Of a DNA stretch of 55,149 nucleotides, positions 14,579-23,489 are shown piece after piece; position 1 is the first letter of the stretch; every line of letters begins with the position of its first letter. The notes beneath the pieces are model-generated. The model saw only the letters and a program-made list of their open reading frames with translations. It was not told where the DNA came from and made no database searches. Position numbers and translations under genes: made by a program. Origin of the DNA: CAYUNI01 sp964446245. GTDB lineage: Bacteria; Patescibacteriota; Minisyncoccia; Phycocordibacterales; XYD1-FULL-46-19. The DNA lies in the NCBI GenBank assembly GCA_964446245.1, contig CAYUNI010000001.1:1-55149 (forward strand). The letters are read 5' to 3'.

Positions 14579-17500
14579 ATGCCGAAAACAGAGAGCAAAA
14601 AACAGGCTAGCCTTAGCGGGGGGAAAAAAATAACAGTCAAGACTACCAACTACGATCACCGAAAGATCGAAAAAAAACAGCAAAAAATTTGGGATAAAAA
14701 TAAGCTCTATCAAACATCTGATAAGAGCAATAAGCCAAAATGTTATATTTTGGATATGTTCCCTTATCCTTCGGGGGAGGGCTTACATGTTGGGCATGTC
14801 GAGGGTTATACAGCAACTGATATTTATAGTCGGTTTAAACGGATGAATGGGTTTAATGTTTTACACCCAATGGGGTGGGACGCTTTTGGTTTGCCCGCAG
14901 AAAACTACGCCATAAAAAATAAGGTCAACCCGGAAATTTCAACTAAAAAGAATGTTGATAATTTTCGTCGGCAGTTAAAAAATGTTGGCTTTAGTTATGA
15001 TTGGGGACGAGAAATCAATACGACCGACCCGAAATACTATAAATGGACTCAATGGATTTTTTTACAGCTTTACAAAAAGGGTTTGGCTTATGAATCCTTC
15101 GAGCCGATTAATTGGTGCCCGTCTTGTCAGACTGGTCTGGCAAACGAGGATTTGGAAGATGGGAAATGCGAGCGCTGCGGTTCGATAGTGGAGAAAAAAC
15201 CAATGCATCAGTGGGTTTTAAAAATCACTGATTACGCGGAGCGACTTTTGTCTGGTTTGCCTAAACTTTCTTGGCCAGAATCGGTCAAGGAATCACAGCG
15301 GAATTGGATTGGTAAAAGTGAGGGGGCGGAAATTGATTTTGAGATTGATCGAAAATATAATTTTGTTTTGATTCATGGATTTAAAAGTGATTCTACCCGA
15401 GGTTTTTTCCCTTGGCTTAAAAATGAATTAGAGGATAGGGGACATCGGGTGATGGCTTTAGACTTGCCGGAACCTTTTACTCCTGATATTGAAAAGCAGG
15501 CTGAATATATTTTAAAAAATATAAAATTTGATAATCAGACAATAATTGTTGGCCATAGCTTGGGGACAGTGGTGACGCTTAAGGTCTTGGAAAAATTAAA
15601 ACAATCAGTCCATAAAACTATTTTGGTGGCCGGTTTACTTAACCCTGATTTAAAAAAGTATGGTAATTTTTTGCCTAAAGTAATGATCGATTGGCGTTTG
15701 GATTTTTCTAAAATAAAGACCAAGATGGGGGAGCTGGTGATTTTGCGAGATTTAAACGACGATGTGATTGGTGATGGTCAATGCTTGAAAATTCAAAAAG
15801 AATTAGGTGGCCGATTGATTGAAGTAGAGGCCCATGGGGCACATTTTCGCGGGAAGATCGAACCGGCTATCCTAGAACAATGTTTAGAAAAAGTAAAAAT
15901 ATTCACGACTCGACCAGACACTCTCTATGGAGCAACATACCTAGTCCTCGCGCCAGAACATCCAATAGTTGAAAAATATTTAGCGACCTTAAACAATACT
16001 TCTAAGGTTAAGAAATACATCAAGGCGACTTTGGCTAAAACAGAAATCATTCGTACGGCTGAAGGTAAAGAAAAGACAGGTGTCTTGCTGGATAGTCTGC
16101 GGGCAATTAATCCCGCTAATAATGAGAGTTTGCCAGTTTATATTGCCGATTATGTTTTACCGGATTATGGGACAGGGGCGATTATGGCGGTCCCCGCTCA
16201 CGACGAGCGAGATTGGCTATTTGCGCAAAAATTTGGGTTGCCTAAGAGGGTGGTTGTTTGGCCGGATCAAGGTGGCATCAACCTTAAGCAAACTGAGGCG
16301 TTAGAATTGGTAGATACTCGTCCTTATCTTGGTGATGGATATTTGATTGATTCAGGAGAATTTTCTGGTTTAGATAGCGAAAAAGCAAAAATTGCAATTA
16401 CCCGAAAGACTAATGGTCGCTGGTTGGCGAAATATAAATTACGCGATTGGGTTTTTTCGCGTCAGCGTTATTGGGGTGAGCCGATCCCGATTATCCATTG
16501 TGAAAAATGTGGCATTGTTCCGGTGCCGGAAAAAGATTTGCCGGTAAGATTACCTAAAGTTAAAAGTTATGCGCCGACTGGTACAGGCGAGTCTCCTCTG
16601 GCTGATATAAAAAGTTGGGTCAATGTTAAGTGTCCAAAATGTGGGGCTAAGGCAAAACGCGAAACTAACACCATGCCACAATGGGCGGGATCGTCTTGGT
16701 ATTATCTTCGTTTTTTGGACTCAGAAAATAATAAAGAACTAGTCTCTCGCCCAAAGGCCGATTATTGGCTTTCTGGTGGTGGTGTGGATATGTATGTCGG
16801 CGGGGTCGAACACGCTACTCGCCATCTTATATATGCTCGTTTTTGGCATAAATTTTTGTATGATCTTGGATTAGTAAAAGATGATGAGCCGTTTCATCAA
16901 TTAAAACATCAGGGGTTGATTTTAGGAGAAGATGGAAGACAAATGCGCAAGCGTTGGGGAAGTGTAATTAATCCTGATGATGTTGTCCGAGATTATGGAG
17001 CAGATACTTTGAGAATTTATGAAATGTTTATGGGTCCATTTGAACAGTCTATCCCTTGGAGTACAGGCAATCTTATCGGCTCGCGTCGCTTTTTAGATCG
17101 AGTCTTTAGGTTGTCGTCTAGGGTGGGGGCAAGTCGTCTGTCTGGAGAGAGGCTTGGATCGATTTTGGAGCGATCGATAAAAAAGGTGGGTGAAGATATT
17201 GAAACATTTTCTTTCAATACAGGAATTTCCACTTTGATGGTCTTGAGTAATAAATTTGAAGAATTAGCAATTATTAATCTTGATGATTGGAAAATTTTCT
17301 TGCGACTCCTAGCTCCATTTGCTCCCCATTTGGCTGAAGAGTTGTGGGCGCGCTTAGGTCAGAAAAAATCTATTCATTTGGAGGTTTGGCCAAAATTTGA
17401 CTCAAATAAACTTGTGGATAACGAGGTCAAGGTTGCTGTTCAAATAAACGGCAAGACCCGTGGCCAGATTGTGGTCCCAGTTTCGGCTGATGAGTTAGAG

Positions 17501-17611
17501 GTCAGAAAAGCAGTTCAAAAGGATAGGGATTTGGAGAAATGGTTTGCCGGCAAGACAGTCACTAAAGTATTTTTCGTGCAGGGCAAGATTATTAACCTCA
17601 TCGTCGTCTAG
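14579..17611 (+). CDS. leuS: Leucyl-tRNA synthetase with inserted alpha/beta-hydrolase-like domain
   Basis: Class I synthetase charging tRNA-Leu. The HIGH motif is HVGH (residues 70-73), zinc-like cysteine pairs follow (CPSC, CERC; later CEKC, CPKC), and the CP1 editing domain keeps TTRPDTLYGATY and AHDERDW (catalytic-type Asp542). The KMSKS region reads QMRKR (788-792), with serine replaced by arginine. At 1010 residues it is about 180 longer than usual. The excess is a block from about residue 258 to 437, placed exactly where CP1 normally connects GAEIDF to KVFTTRPDT. The block has HGF (266-268), GHSLG (325-329, Ser327), NDD (393-395) and GAHF (His422), the Ser-Asp-His layout of small RBBP9/YdeN-type serine hydrolases. 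The synthetase sequence is in frame on both sides, so this is a chimera, not a frameshift. Confidence 0.95.
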   Translation: MPKTESKKQASLSGGKKITVKTTNYDHRKIEKKQQKIWDKNKLYQTSDKSNKPKCYILDMFPYPSGEGLHVGHVEGYTATDIYSRFKRMNGFNVLHPMGWDAFGLPAENYAIKNKVNPEISTKKNVDNFRRQLKNVGFSYDWGREINTTDPKYYKWTQWIFLQLYKKGLAYESFEPINWCPSCQTGLANEDLEDGKCERCGSIVEKKPMHQWVLKITDYAERLLSGLPKLSWPESVKESQRNWIGKSEGAEIDFEIDRKYNFVLIHGFKSDSTRGFFPWLKNELEDRGHRVMALDLPEPFTPDIEKQAEYILKNIKFDNQTIIVGHSLGTVVTLKVLEKLKQSVHKTILVAGLLNPDLKKYGNFLPKVMIDWRLDFSKIKTKMGELVILRDLNDDVIGDGQCLKIQKELGGRLIEVEAHGAHFRGKIEPAILEQCLEKVKIFTTRPDTLYGATYLVLAPEHPIVEKYLATLNNTSKVKKYIKATLAKTEIIRTAEGKEKTGVLLDSLRAINPANNESLPVYIADYVLPDYGTGAIMAVPAHDERDWLFAQKFGLPKRVVVWPDQGGINLKQTEALELVDTRPYLGDGYLIDSGEFSGLDSEKAKIAITRKTNGRWLAKYKLRDWVFSRQRYWGEPIPIIHCEKCGIVPVPEKDLPVRLPKVKSYAPTGTGESPLADIKSWVNVKCPKCGAKAKRETNTMPQWAGSSWYYLRFLDSENNKELVSRPKADYWLSGGGVDMYVGGVEHATRHLIYARFWHKFLYDLGLVKDDEPFHQLKHQGLILGEDGRQMRKRWGSVINPDDVVRDYGADTLRIYEMFMGPFEQSIPWSTGNLIGSRRFLDRVFRLSSRVGASRLSGERLGSILERSIKKVGEDIETFSFNTGISTLMVLSNKFEELAIINLDDWKIFLRLLAPFAPHLAEELWARLGQKKSIHLEVWPKFDSNKLVDNEVKVAVQINGKTRGQIVVPVSADELEVRKAVQKDRDLEKWFAGKTVTKVFFVQGKIINLIVV
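15350..15889 (+). other. RBBP9/YdeN-like serine-hydrolase domain embedded in LeuRS
   Basis: This marks the codons of the inserted domain described under leuS. It starts NFVLIHGFKSDSTRGFFPWL, the first strand and oxyanion loop of small alpha/beta hydrolases. It continues with a MALDLPEP strand, the nucleophile elbow IIVGHSLGT, the acid-bearing strand LVILRDLNDDVI and the histidine loop EAHGAHF. Length (about 180 residues) matches a complete free-standing domain. Base composition is like the surrounding leuS. Activity and substrate are unknown. Confidence 0.85.
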
Positions 17612-17646
17612 TTGACTTATTTTGAAATAAGTGATAAAAATAAGCT

Positions 17647-18681
17647 ATGTCTAAGATAACAATTTCTTTCAAGCCTAAGGAAGTGAGCAAGAAGCTTCTG
17701 GCTGGTCTATCAGAGAGAACGAGAGATGTCTTGACCAGCCGCTATGGCTTAGGGAAGGGTTCTCTTCGTCAGACTCTCGAGTCTATCGGTTCTCAATATA
17801 ATATTACCAGAGAGCGAGTTCGTCAGATCGAAAATTTTGGTTTAGTCGGGATAAAAAAATCACCAGCTTATCAGGGCGCTGAGTCGGCTTTTGCTGAGCT
17901 TAAAAAATTAATGGATGATTTTGGCGGGGTAGTCCACGAGCAGGAATTTTTGTCTAGTTTGGTGAATGATGAAAGCACCCAAAATCATCTGCACTTTATG
18001 TTAGTAGTTTCTGACGCTTTTACTAAAATCAAAGAGGACGATGAATTTCATCATCGCTGGACCACTAATCCTAATCTTGCTGAAAAGGTACATAATTCAA
18101 TCAAAAATTTGTGTCAAAATTTTGCCGACAATGATTTGATTTCTGAAGCCGAACTTGTTTCTAATTTTCTTAAAGAGTTGAAGGGGGTGACCGATGATCC
18201 TCGAGTGGATGAATTTGCTAAACGCTGGATCGGTATTTCTAAAAATCTTGGCCGTAATCCACTTGGTGAGTGGGGCTTGGTCAAGTCGCCTAATGTCCGG
18301 ATGCGTGGGATTAGGGATTTTGCTTATTTAGTCTTGCGCAAGAATGGTTCACCAATGCACTTTACTGAGGTGGCTAAGGCGATTGCCAAATCTTTTGGTA
18401 AGAAGGCTCATCCCGCTACCTGTCATAATGAACTTATTAAAGATAAGCGTTTTGTTTTGGTTGGGCGTGGTTTGTACGCTCTGACTGAATGGGGCTATTC
18501 TAAAGGGACAGTTTTAGAGGTTTTGAAAGCGATTCTTGAAAAAGAAGGTCCTTTGACTCGTGAACAAGTGATTGCCAAGGTTTTGAAAGAGCGACATGTA
18601 AAAGAGAACACGATTATTGTCAATCTACAAAATCCTAAATACTTCAAAAAAGACAAGAACGGCAAATATTCGATTGCTTAA
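17647..18681 (+). CDS. Sigma-region-4 / HARE-HTH domain protein
   Basis: 344 residues. Residues 20-75 resemble sigma70 region 4: LSERTRDVLTSRYGL followed by ITRERVRQIE, the helix-turn-helix that reads -35 elements. The C-terminal part (from about residue 225) has a HARE-HTH winged helix: RDFAYLVLRKNGSPMHFTEV then FVLVGRGLYALTEWG. A third wHTH-like segment follows (GPLTREQVIAKVL). There is no region 2, so it is not a complete sigma factor. It probably binds DNA or RNA polymerase as a regulator. Similar architectures recur in Patescibacteria to my recollection. It begins 35 bp after leuS. Confidence 0.8.
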   Translation: MSKITISFKPKEVSKKLLAGLSERTRDVLTSRYGLGKGSLRQTLESIGSQYNITRERVRQIENFGLVGIKKSPAYQGAESAFAELKKLMDDFGGVVHEQEFLSSLVNDESTQNHLHFMLVVSDAFTKIKEDDEFHHRWTTNPNLAEKVHNSIKNLCQNFADNDLISEAELVSNFLKELKGVTDDPRVDEFAKRWIGISKNLGRNPLGEWGLVKSPNVRMRGIRDFAYLVLRKNGSPMHFTEVAKAIAKSFGKKAHPATCHNELIKDKRFVLVGRGLYALTEWGYSKGTVLEVLKAILEKEGPLTREQVIAKVLKERHVKENTIIVNLQNPKYFKKDKNGKYSIA

Positions 18682-18710
18682 TTTTCAATAACCAATTATT
18701 ATATTGGTAT

Positions 18711-19931
18711 ATGGGTTCGCCCGATATCTATTCTTTAATTTACCAATATATTGTCGGCTTTATTTTGGATTGGTCTCCTTTTTGGTTGCCTATTGCTTTG
18801 GCTTATACTTTTTGGCAAGTCTATTTTTATTATATAAAGAGAAACTTTATTTATTCTCAAGTTAAAGATTCTGTTTTGCTTGAGGTAAAGATGCCTCGGG
18901 AGATTAGTAAATCTCCTAAAGCAATGGAGGTTGTCCTTGCGCGAATGCATGCGACATCAGACGGCTCATTGATTGATAAATATATCAAAGGAAAGGTAAG
19001 GCAGTGGTCGGCTTTGGAGATTGAGTCTCGGGGTGGAGAGTTGCATTTTTATGTTTGGACTAAAAAGGGGACTAAAAATCTTATAGAAGCGCAAATTTAT
19101 TCTCAGTATCCAGAAGTCGAAGTTTACGAAGCAGAAGATTATACAAAGAATATTCCTTTTGGCCATCCTGATTCGCCTTGGCAGATGTTTGGAATGGAAT
19201 TTAAGCTTACCAAAGAAGATCCTTATCCCATCAAGACTTATGTTGATTATGAATTAGACAAAGATCCTAAAGAGGAGTTTAAGGTTGACCCGATGGCTTC
19301 ACTTTTAGAATTTATGGGTTCGATTGGTCCTAATGAGAGGCTTTGGGTTCAGATTGTAATAAGGGCGACAACCGATCGCTTCACTAACGACAAAGGGGAG
19401 AAAGTGGGCTGGAAAGATGAAGCAAAAAAGATTATTAAAAAAATGATTGACGCCAAGAAGGATAAAGAGAATCCTTATAGTGTTGGCGAATTTGCTTTGA
19501 CACAAGGCGAACGCGAAACAATCAAAGCGATCGAACGCTCAGTCGGGAAGATGGGTTTTGATGCAGGTATTAGAATGATGTATTTAGGTAAAGGGGATTC
19601 TTTTGCTGGGTATAATATTCCGGGGATGATTTCGGCTTTTAAACAATTTAATCATGAGCATCTTAATGGGTTTAAGCCGACAATGTTTACTAGCTTCGAT
19701 TATCCGTGGCAAGATTTTATGGGTATGCGAGTAGCGAAAAGAAAGAGGGATATGTTTTTCCATTATTCTATTAGATCTTTTTTCTATCCGCCTTGTTCTC
19801 GCCAGCCCTATGTTTTGAATACGGAAGAATTGGCGACAATCTTTCATTTCCCGGGCAGTACTGCGGCGACACCATCTTTGTCTCGTATTCAATCCAAGCG
19901 AGGCGAACCGCCAACAAATTTGCCAATTTAA
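18711..19931 (+). CDS. Membrane-anchored conserved protein, possible type IV secretion/conjugation-related
   Basis: 406 residues. One or two hydrophobic segments lie at about residues 8-42, then a large soluble domain with mixed alpha/beta pattern. The C-terminus VLNTEELATIFHFPG followed by TPSLSRIQSKRGEPPTNLP resembles the region preceding the ATPase domain of VirB4/TraG-like proteins in candidate-phylum genomes, but no ATPase follows here and the protein simply stops. The secretion link is therefore weak inference. It starts with ATG just after a TATTATATT element. Confidence 0.55.
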   Translation: MGSPDIYSLIYQYIVGFILDWSPFWLPIALAYTFWQVYFYYIKRNFIYSQVKDSVLLEVKMPREISKSPKAMEVVLARMHATSDGSLIDKYIKGKVRQWSALEIESRGGELHFYVWTKKGTKNLIEAQIYSQYPEVEVYEAEDYTKNIPFGHPDSPWQMFGMEFKLTKEDPYPIKTYVDYELDKDPKEEFKVDPMASLLEFMGSIGPNERLWVQIVIRATTDRFTNDKGEKVGWKDEAKKIIKKMIDAKKDKENPYSVGEFALTQGERETIKAIERSVGKMGFDAGIRMMYLGKGDSFAGYNIPGMISAFKQFNHEHLNGFKPTMFTSFDYPWQDFMGMRVAKRKRDMFFHYSIRSFFYPPCSRQPYVLNTEELATIFHFPGSTAATPSLSRIQSKRGEPPTNLPI

Positions 19932-20067
19932 TTTTTGGTCTAAATTTTTTCTGTTATAATATTATAGTTAGATAAAAATTATCTAAGAGGGTATTTTGAA
20001 ACATATTTTAGAAGTTCGGTTGCTTTGATAATTTTTTTTAAATTTAGTAAATTTCAATTTCAAAAAA

Positions 20068-21066
20068 ATGGAAATAATTCAAATTGAACCGCCGAGTAAG
20101 TGGCCGTTATTAAAAAAAATATTTTTAGCTGGTGGAGCTTTTTTGGGTGCTCTTTTTTTGGTGTTAATAATTTTTGTTTGGTACTGGTCTATGCCATTAT
20201 CTTTGGCGCCAAGGGGTGTTCGTTTTGAAGTGGAAGAAGGGGTGACGGTCGTAGAATTAGCCGAAAAATTAACCAAAGAAAAAATCATTCGTTCTTCGGC
20301 GCTTTTTCGAATATATCTGACTATTACTGGAGGTGATCGAAAGTTGAAGCCGGGAATCTATCTTTTTGCCGAGCCACAAAATGCTTTTTGGTTGGCAGAA
20401 AGAATTCGACGAGGGGATTTTGGCGTAGCGATGATAAAAGTGACTATTCCGGAAGGAGCAACCAACATCGAAATTGGAAAGATATTAGCAAAAGCTTTGC
20501 CAGAATTTAGTCAATCTGAGTTTGCCAAAATCGCTTCTTCTCTAGAGGGTAAGCTTTTTCCGGAAACTTATTTTTTGTCTCCTTTAGCTACCCCCACCCA
20601 GATTGCTAAAATATTGTATCAAACTTATCAGCGAAAGATTGCTCCGCTTAAGCAAATGATTTCTGATTCTGGAAAATCGGAAGATGAAATTTTAACAATG
20701 GCCTCAATTTTGGAAGAAGAAGCAAATACTTTTGAATCTAAAAAAATAATTTCAGGAATTTTGTGGCGTCGGTTAGATAGCGGGATGAAATTACAAGTGG
20801 ACGCTGTCTTTCCGTATATCATGAGCAAAAATACTTTTGATTTAACTCGTAAAGATTTGGCTACTTCTTCTCCGTACAATACTTATAAATATAAGGGTTT
20901 GCCACCGGGGCCGATTAGTAATCCGGGATTAGATTCTATTTTAGCAGCTCTTAACCCAGAAAAGACTAGCTATGTTTTCTATCTTTCTGATAAGACTGGC
21001 AAGATGCACTACGCGGATACCTATGCCGAGCATCTGAAAAATAAGAAAAAATATTTGGGGACATAA
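20068..21066 (+). CDS. mltG: Endolytic murein transglycosylase MltG
   Basis: 332 residues. One membrane anchor (about residues 17-40), a LysM-like/YceG N-terminal portion (GVRFEVEEGVTVVELAEKL), then the catalytic domain. GKLFPETYFL and ASILEEEA (Glu216 equivalent to the catalytic glutamate of YceG) are present, as is YNTYKYKGLPPGPISNPG. The enzyme cleaves nascent glycan strands near the membrane and sets their length. Nearby wall genes elsewhere in the window fit. ATG is preceded by an AT-rich leader. Confidence 0.95.
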   Translation: MEIIQIEPPSKWPLLKKIFLAGGAFLGALFLVLIIFVWYWSMPLSLAPRGVRFEVEEGVTVVELAEKLTKEKIIRSSALFRIYLTITGGDRKLKPGIYLFAEPQNAFWLAERIRRGDFGVAMIKVTIPEGATNIEIGKILAKALPEFSQSEFAKIASSLEGKLFPETYFLSPLATPTQIAKILYQTYQRKIAPLKQMISDSGKSEDEILTMASILEEEANTFESKKIISGILWRRLDSGMKLQVDAVFPYIMSKNTFDLTRKDLATSSPYNTYKYKGLPPGPISNPGLDSILAALNPEKTSYVFYLSDKTGKMHYADTYAEHLKNKKKYLGT

Positions 21067-21135
21067 TTTTCTATTAGAAAAGAAAAATGATTGAGGCGGT
21101 AATTTATAAATTAATAACTTTAAACTTTTAGCAGA

Positions 21136-21690
21136 ATGAAAAGGCACAACTTAGCTTTTATTGATTTGGAGACTACTGGTCTTGACCCCAAAAAACATGA
21201 GATTATTGAATTGGGTTGTTTAATCGTCAAACAAATTCCTAATCCTAATGGACGAGGCCCTAATTTGGAAGTGATAGAAGAATTGGAATTAAAAATTAAA
21301 CCCAAACATTTAGAAACAGCCGAGCCGGAGGCGCTGAAGATAAATGGCTACAATGAAATGGAGTGGCTTTTTGCTGTGGAGCTCGAGCAAGCGATGAAGG
21401 TTTTGGCGGAGAAAACAAAAGATTGTATTATGGTGGGGCAAAATGTTTTTTTTGACTGGAGTTTTTTGAAAGAGGCCTTTGAGCAAACGGGGATTGAAAA
21501 TAAGATGCATTTTCATCGGATTGATTTGATTTCGATGGCTTTTGCTAAATTATATCATGATCAAAGTTTGGAGCGTTATAATCTGCGGGCTTTGGCAGAA
21601 TTTTTTGGAGTAGAGAATTCTCGCGCTCATACTGCTTTGGCTGACATCAAAGCAACTTTTGAAATTTATAAAAAACTGCTTGACCATTAA
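21136..21690 (+). CDS. DEDDh-type 3'-5' exonuclease (DnaQ-like)
   Basis: 184 residues, a stand-alone exonuclease domain. FIDLETTGLDP gives the first Asp/Glu pair (Asp10, Glu12), NVFFDWSFL the second Asp, and SRAHTALADI the His and last Asp. It resembles the proofreading epsilon subunit or PolC exonuclease. It may proofread for the replicative polymerase or act in DNA/RNA trimming; context does not decide. It starts 70 bp after mltG. It is the last normal-composition gene before the DGR block. Confidence 0.88.
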   Translation: MKRHNLAFIDLETTGLDPKKHEIIELGCLIVKQIPNPNGRGPNLEVIEELELKIKPKHLETAEPEALKINGYNEMEWLFAVELEQAMKVLAEKTKDCIMVGQNVFFDWSFLKEAFEQTGIENKMHFHRIDLISMAFAKLYHDQSLERYNLRALAEFFGVENSRAHTALADIKATFEIYKKLLDH

Positions 21691-21885
21691 ATATTTGCCA
21701 AGTATTTTAGCTTATGTCAGTATCATCAATGGTGATGAGCATGGATCAGAAAAAAGTATTCGTAGTGGAATGCACGAAGGAGGGGTTAATGATTGGGCTG
21801 TAGCTCGGTCCGTTAAAATTTGAACGAAGCAAAAGGGGAGGAGATTACACAACCCGAAAAACACCAGTTGCAACGATTTGAACAG

Positions 21886-21907
21886 AAGCCGCCCGAAAGG
21901 CGGTTTT
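21886..21907 (+). terminator. Small intrinsic terminator
   Basis: CCGCC-CGAAA-GGCGG followed by TTTT. It would stop transcripts from the exonuclease side before they run antisense into the RT gene. Confidence 0.6.
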
Positions 21908-22021
21908 GCGTTACCCGAATTTGCCACTTGTTTGCTCCTGTCGCGAGCGGTTCGACCAAGGTAAGAGGATTTGCACCGGTTGGCGACTCGAAACGAACGT
22001 AAACGATTTTTGAAAGAATGC

Positions 22022-22048
22022 CTGCCCGTCCGTAGCTTTAGCGAAGGC
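22022..22048. repeat. Imperfect palindromic REP-like element, left of DGR
   Basis: TGCCCGTCCGTAGCTTTAGC followed by GAAGGCGGG folds into an imperfect hairpin. A related-looking element (tgtccgccgaagcctaggcg...) occurs at 25813-25838 on the other side of the cassette. I recall similar elements being common in Patescibacteria, but copy number cannot be judged from this window. Confidence 0.5.
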
Positions 22049-22056
22049 GGGGTGCG

Positions 22057-22087
22057 ATTTGCTTAACTTTTCGAAAATTAAGCAAAT
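22057..22087 (-). terminator. Hairpin after the reverse transcriptase stop
   Basis: Arms ATTTGCTTAA / TTAAGCAAAT (10 bp, perfect) with an inner TTTT-CG-AAAA pairing begin 8 bp beyond the RT stop codon. There is no following U run, so it may be an mRNA 3'-end structure rather than a classical terminator. Confidence 0.45.
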
Positions 22088-22094
22088 ATGACCA

Positions 22095-23045
22095 TCAATT
22101 CTCCGGAGGAAACTCCTCTTTGATATTTTCTCGGAGTTTGTGGGTATCTCCATGTCCGAGCAATCCTAAGTAAGACGCCATGGTTGCGTCGGATCGTGTC
22201 CTTCTCAATTTTTTGAACATTCTATGTTTGGTCGACGTTCTCGGCACGCGGTGATATGGAAAATGCACCCAGCCAAGGAAATCTATACCGGACGCCCACG
22301 TTTTTATAAAAACCTTGTCTGGATGCAGGGATAGTTTCAGTCGCACTTCCAGAAATTCCGATATTTTTGGGAGTATATTTTCCAGGTATTCCTTATGCTC
22401 ATGCATAATCACGAAATCGTCTGCGTATCGGACGCAATATTTTACTTTCAGTTCCCGCTTGAGAAAATGATCGAACTCGTTCATGTAGATGTTGACCAAG
22501 AGTTGGCTGGTAAGATTGCCAAGCGGCAAGCCGATACCCGGACGATCTTTAGTGTGGAAACTTCTGACTACCTTACTTAGAAGCAAAATTGTGTATCCGC
22601 TTCTGATGTGTTTCTTCAGACTGTTGTCCAGAATCTCGTGATTGATGTTGGCAAAGAACTTTCGGATGTCACATTTCAAGACCCAAACTGTTCGCGTGTG
22701 ATTCCGCGAAACTTTGAGCGCGTCATCGCGAAACCGGTTTATGGCGCGATGTACACCTTTGTCATACCTGCAGGAATACGAGTCGAAGATGAATTTCGGA
22801 TCAAAGTAAGGATATAAAATCCGGTAAATGGCATGGTGTAGAAGTCGGTCGCGAACGGTCGCCTTATGGATGTCGCGCGGTTTGGGGTCGTTGATTCGGA
22901 AAGCCCGATACGGCCCATGCTGGTATGTTTTGTCGAACAGCTCCCGACGTAGGGCGAGAATATTATCGGTTAGATGGATTGAAAACCGTTCTATGTCCCT
23001 GCGGCCGCGTTTATTTTTCAAGAACTCGCGCCATGCCGCGAGCAA
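22095..23045 (-). CDS. DGR reverse transcriptase
   Basis: 316 residues from TTG 23045. It has the retroelement RT motifs in order: LKCDIRKFFANINH (residues 123-136, first catalytic Asp), GIGLPLGNLTSQL (170-182, with the SQ-type motif 4 of DGR enzymes), YCVRYADDF (203-211, catalytic YADD) and FLGW near the end. Together with Avd and the adenine-specific template/variable pair this fixes it as the DGR enzyme that makes mutagenised cDNA. The frame stays open upstream of the TTG and reads ISFENL in a way that matches family N-termini, but has no ATG or GTG, so the true start is uncertain. It is divergent from avd, about 97 bp apart. Codon use is GC-richer than the host genes. Confidence 0.95.
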   Translation of the reverse strand: MLAAWREFLKNKRGRRDIERFSIHLTDNILALRRELFDKTYQHGPYRAFRINDPKPRDIHKATVRDRLLHHAIYRILYPYFDPKFIFDSYSCRYDKGVHRAINRFRDDALKVSRNHTRTVWVLKCDIRKFFANINHEILDNSLKKHIRSGYTILLLSKVVRSFHTKDRPGIGLPLGNLTSQLLVNIYMNEFDHFLKRELKVKYCVRYADDFVIMHEHKEYLENILPKISEFLEVRLKLSLHPDKVFIKTWASGIDFLGWVHFPYHRVPRTSTKHRMFKKLRRTRSDATMASYLGLLGHGDTHKLRENIKEEFPPEN

Positions 23046-23142
23046 ATTTTCGAAAGAGATGATATCATAATAAATATGACGCGGCCGCCTTACTCTCTCT
23101 CTCGATTCCGCCTCGATTCTTCAGAGAATCAAAGAGGGGTAT

Positions 23143-23466
23143 TTGATTTGGGTGAATATTGTCCCTCATATTTCTAAAGGGGCTCGTTACACGATAGGTG
23201 CGCGGATTGAAAATAAATTTCTCGACTTGCTCGAGCTCGCGTACATAGCCTATTTTACCGAAAAAGAAAGAAAAGCGGAAAAAATTTCCGACTGCGTCTT
23301 GGTTTTGGATACACTTAAATTCCTTGTTTCTGTGGCATGGGAAGGAAAACTTGTTTCCAACAAGCAATGCGAGGACGTTGCACTGAAGCTTGAGGAAGTC
23401 GGCAAGATGTTTGGTGGATGGAAGAAGAATCTGGAAAATCCGATAAAGAAAAACCGCGACATCTGA
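23143..23466 (+). CDS. avd: DGR accessory variability determinant (Avd), four-helix bundle
   Basis: 107 residues. The pattern YTIGARIENKFLDLLELAYI, LDTLKFLVSVAWEGKLVSNK and LEEVGKMFGGWKKNL is the Avd/four-helix-bundle signature. In characterised DGRs Avd forms a pentamer, binds the RT and the template RNA and is needed for retrohoming. The start is TTG 23143 or GTG 23152; GAGGGG at 23134-23139 fits the GTG better by spacing. Its stop codon (23464-23466) lies in the loop of the terminator that serves the template RNA on the other strand. It is transcribed away from the RT. Confidence 0.9.
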   Translation: MIWVNIVPHISKGARYTIGARIENKFLDLLELAYIAYFTEKERKAEKISDCVLVLDTLKFLVSVAWEGKLVSNKQCEDVALKLEEVGKMFGGWKKNLENPIKKNRDI

Positions 23467-23474
23467 AGTCGCGG
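23446..23474 (-). terminator. Intrinsic terminator of the DGR template RNA
   Basis: On the minus strand CCGCGAC-TTCAGAT-GTCGCGG is followed by TTTTTCTTT. It starts 15 bp after the 3' end of the template repeat, so the template RNA would end before reaching the RT gene. It overlaps the last codons and stop of avd. Confidence 0.8.
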
Positions 23475-23489
23475 AAAAGAAAACAGTTT

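Larger units (their letters stand above)
21691..22094. other. 404-bp gene-free junction between host DNA and the DGR cassette
   Basis: I see no convincing gene. It holds a stretch similar to the 5' half of a tRNA (21795-21815, GGGCTGTAGCTCGGTCCGTT), a small intrinsic terminator (21886-21907), an imperfect palindromic repeat (22022-22048) and a 10-bp-arm hairpin just past the RT stop (22057-22087). Composition changes from AT-rich to more balanced within it, so it probably contains the left junction of the foreign segment. Confidence 0.5.
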
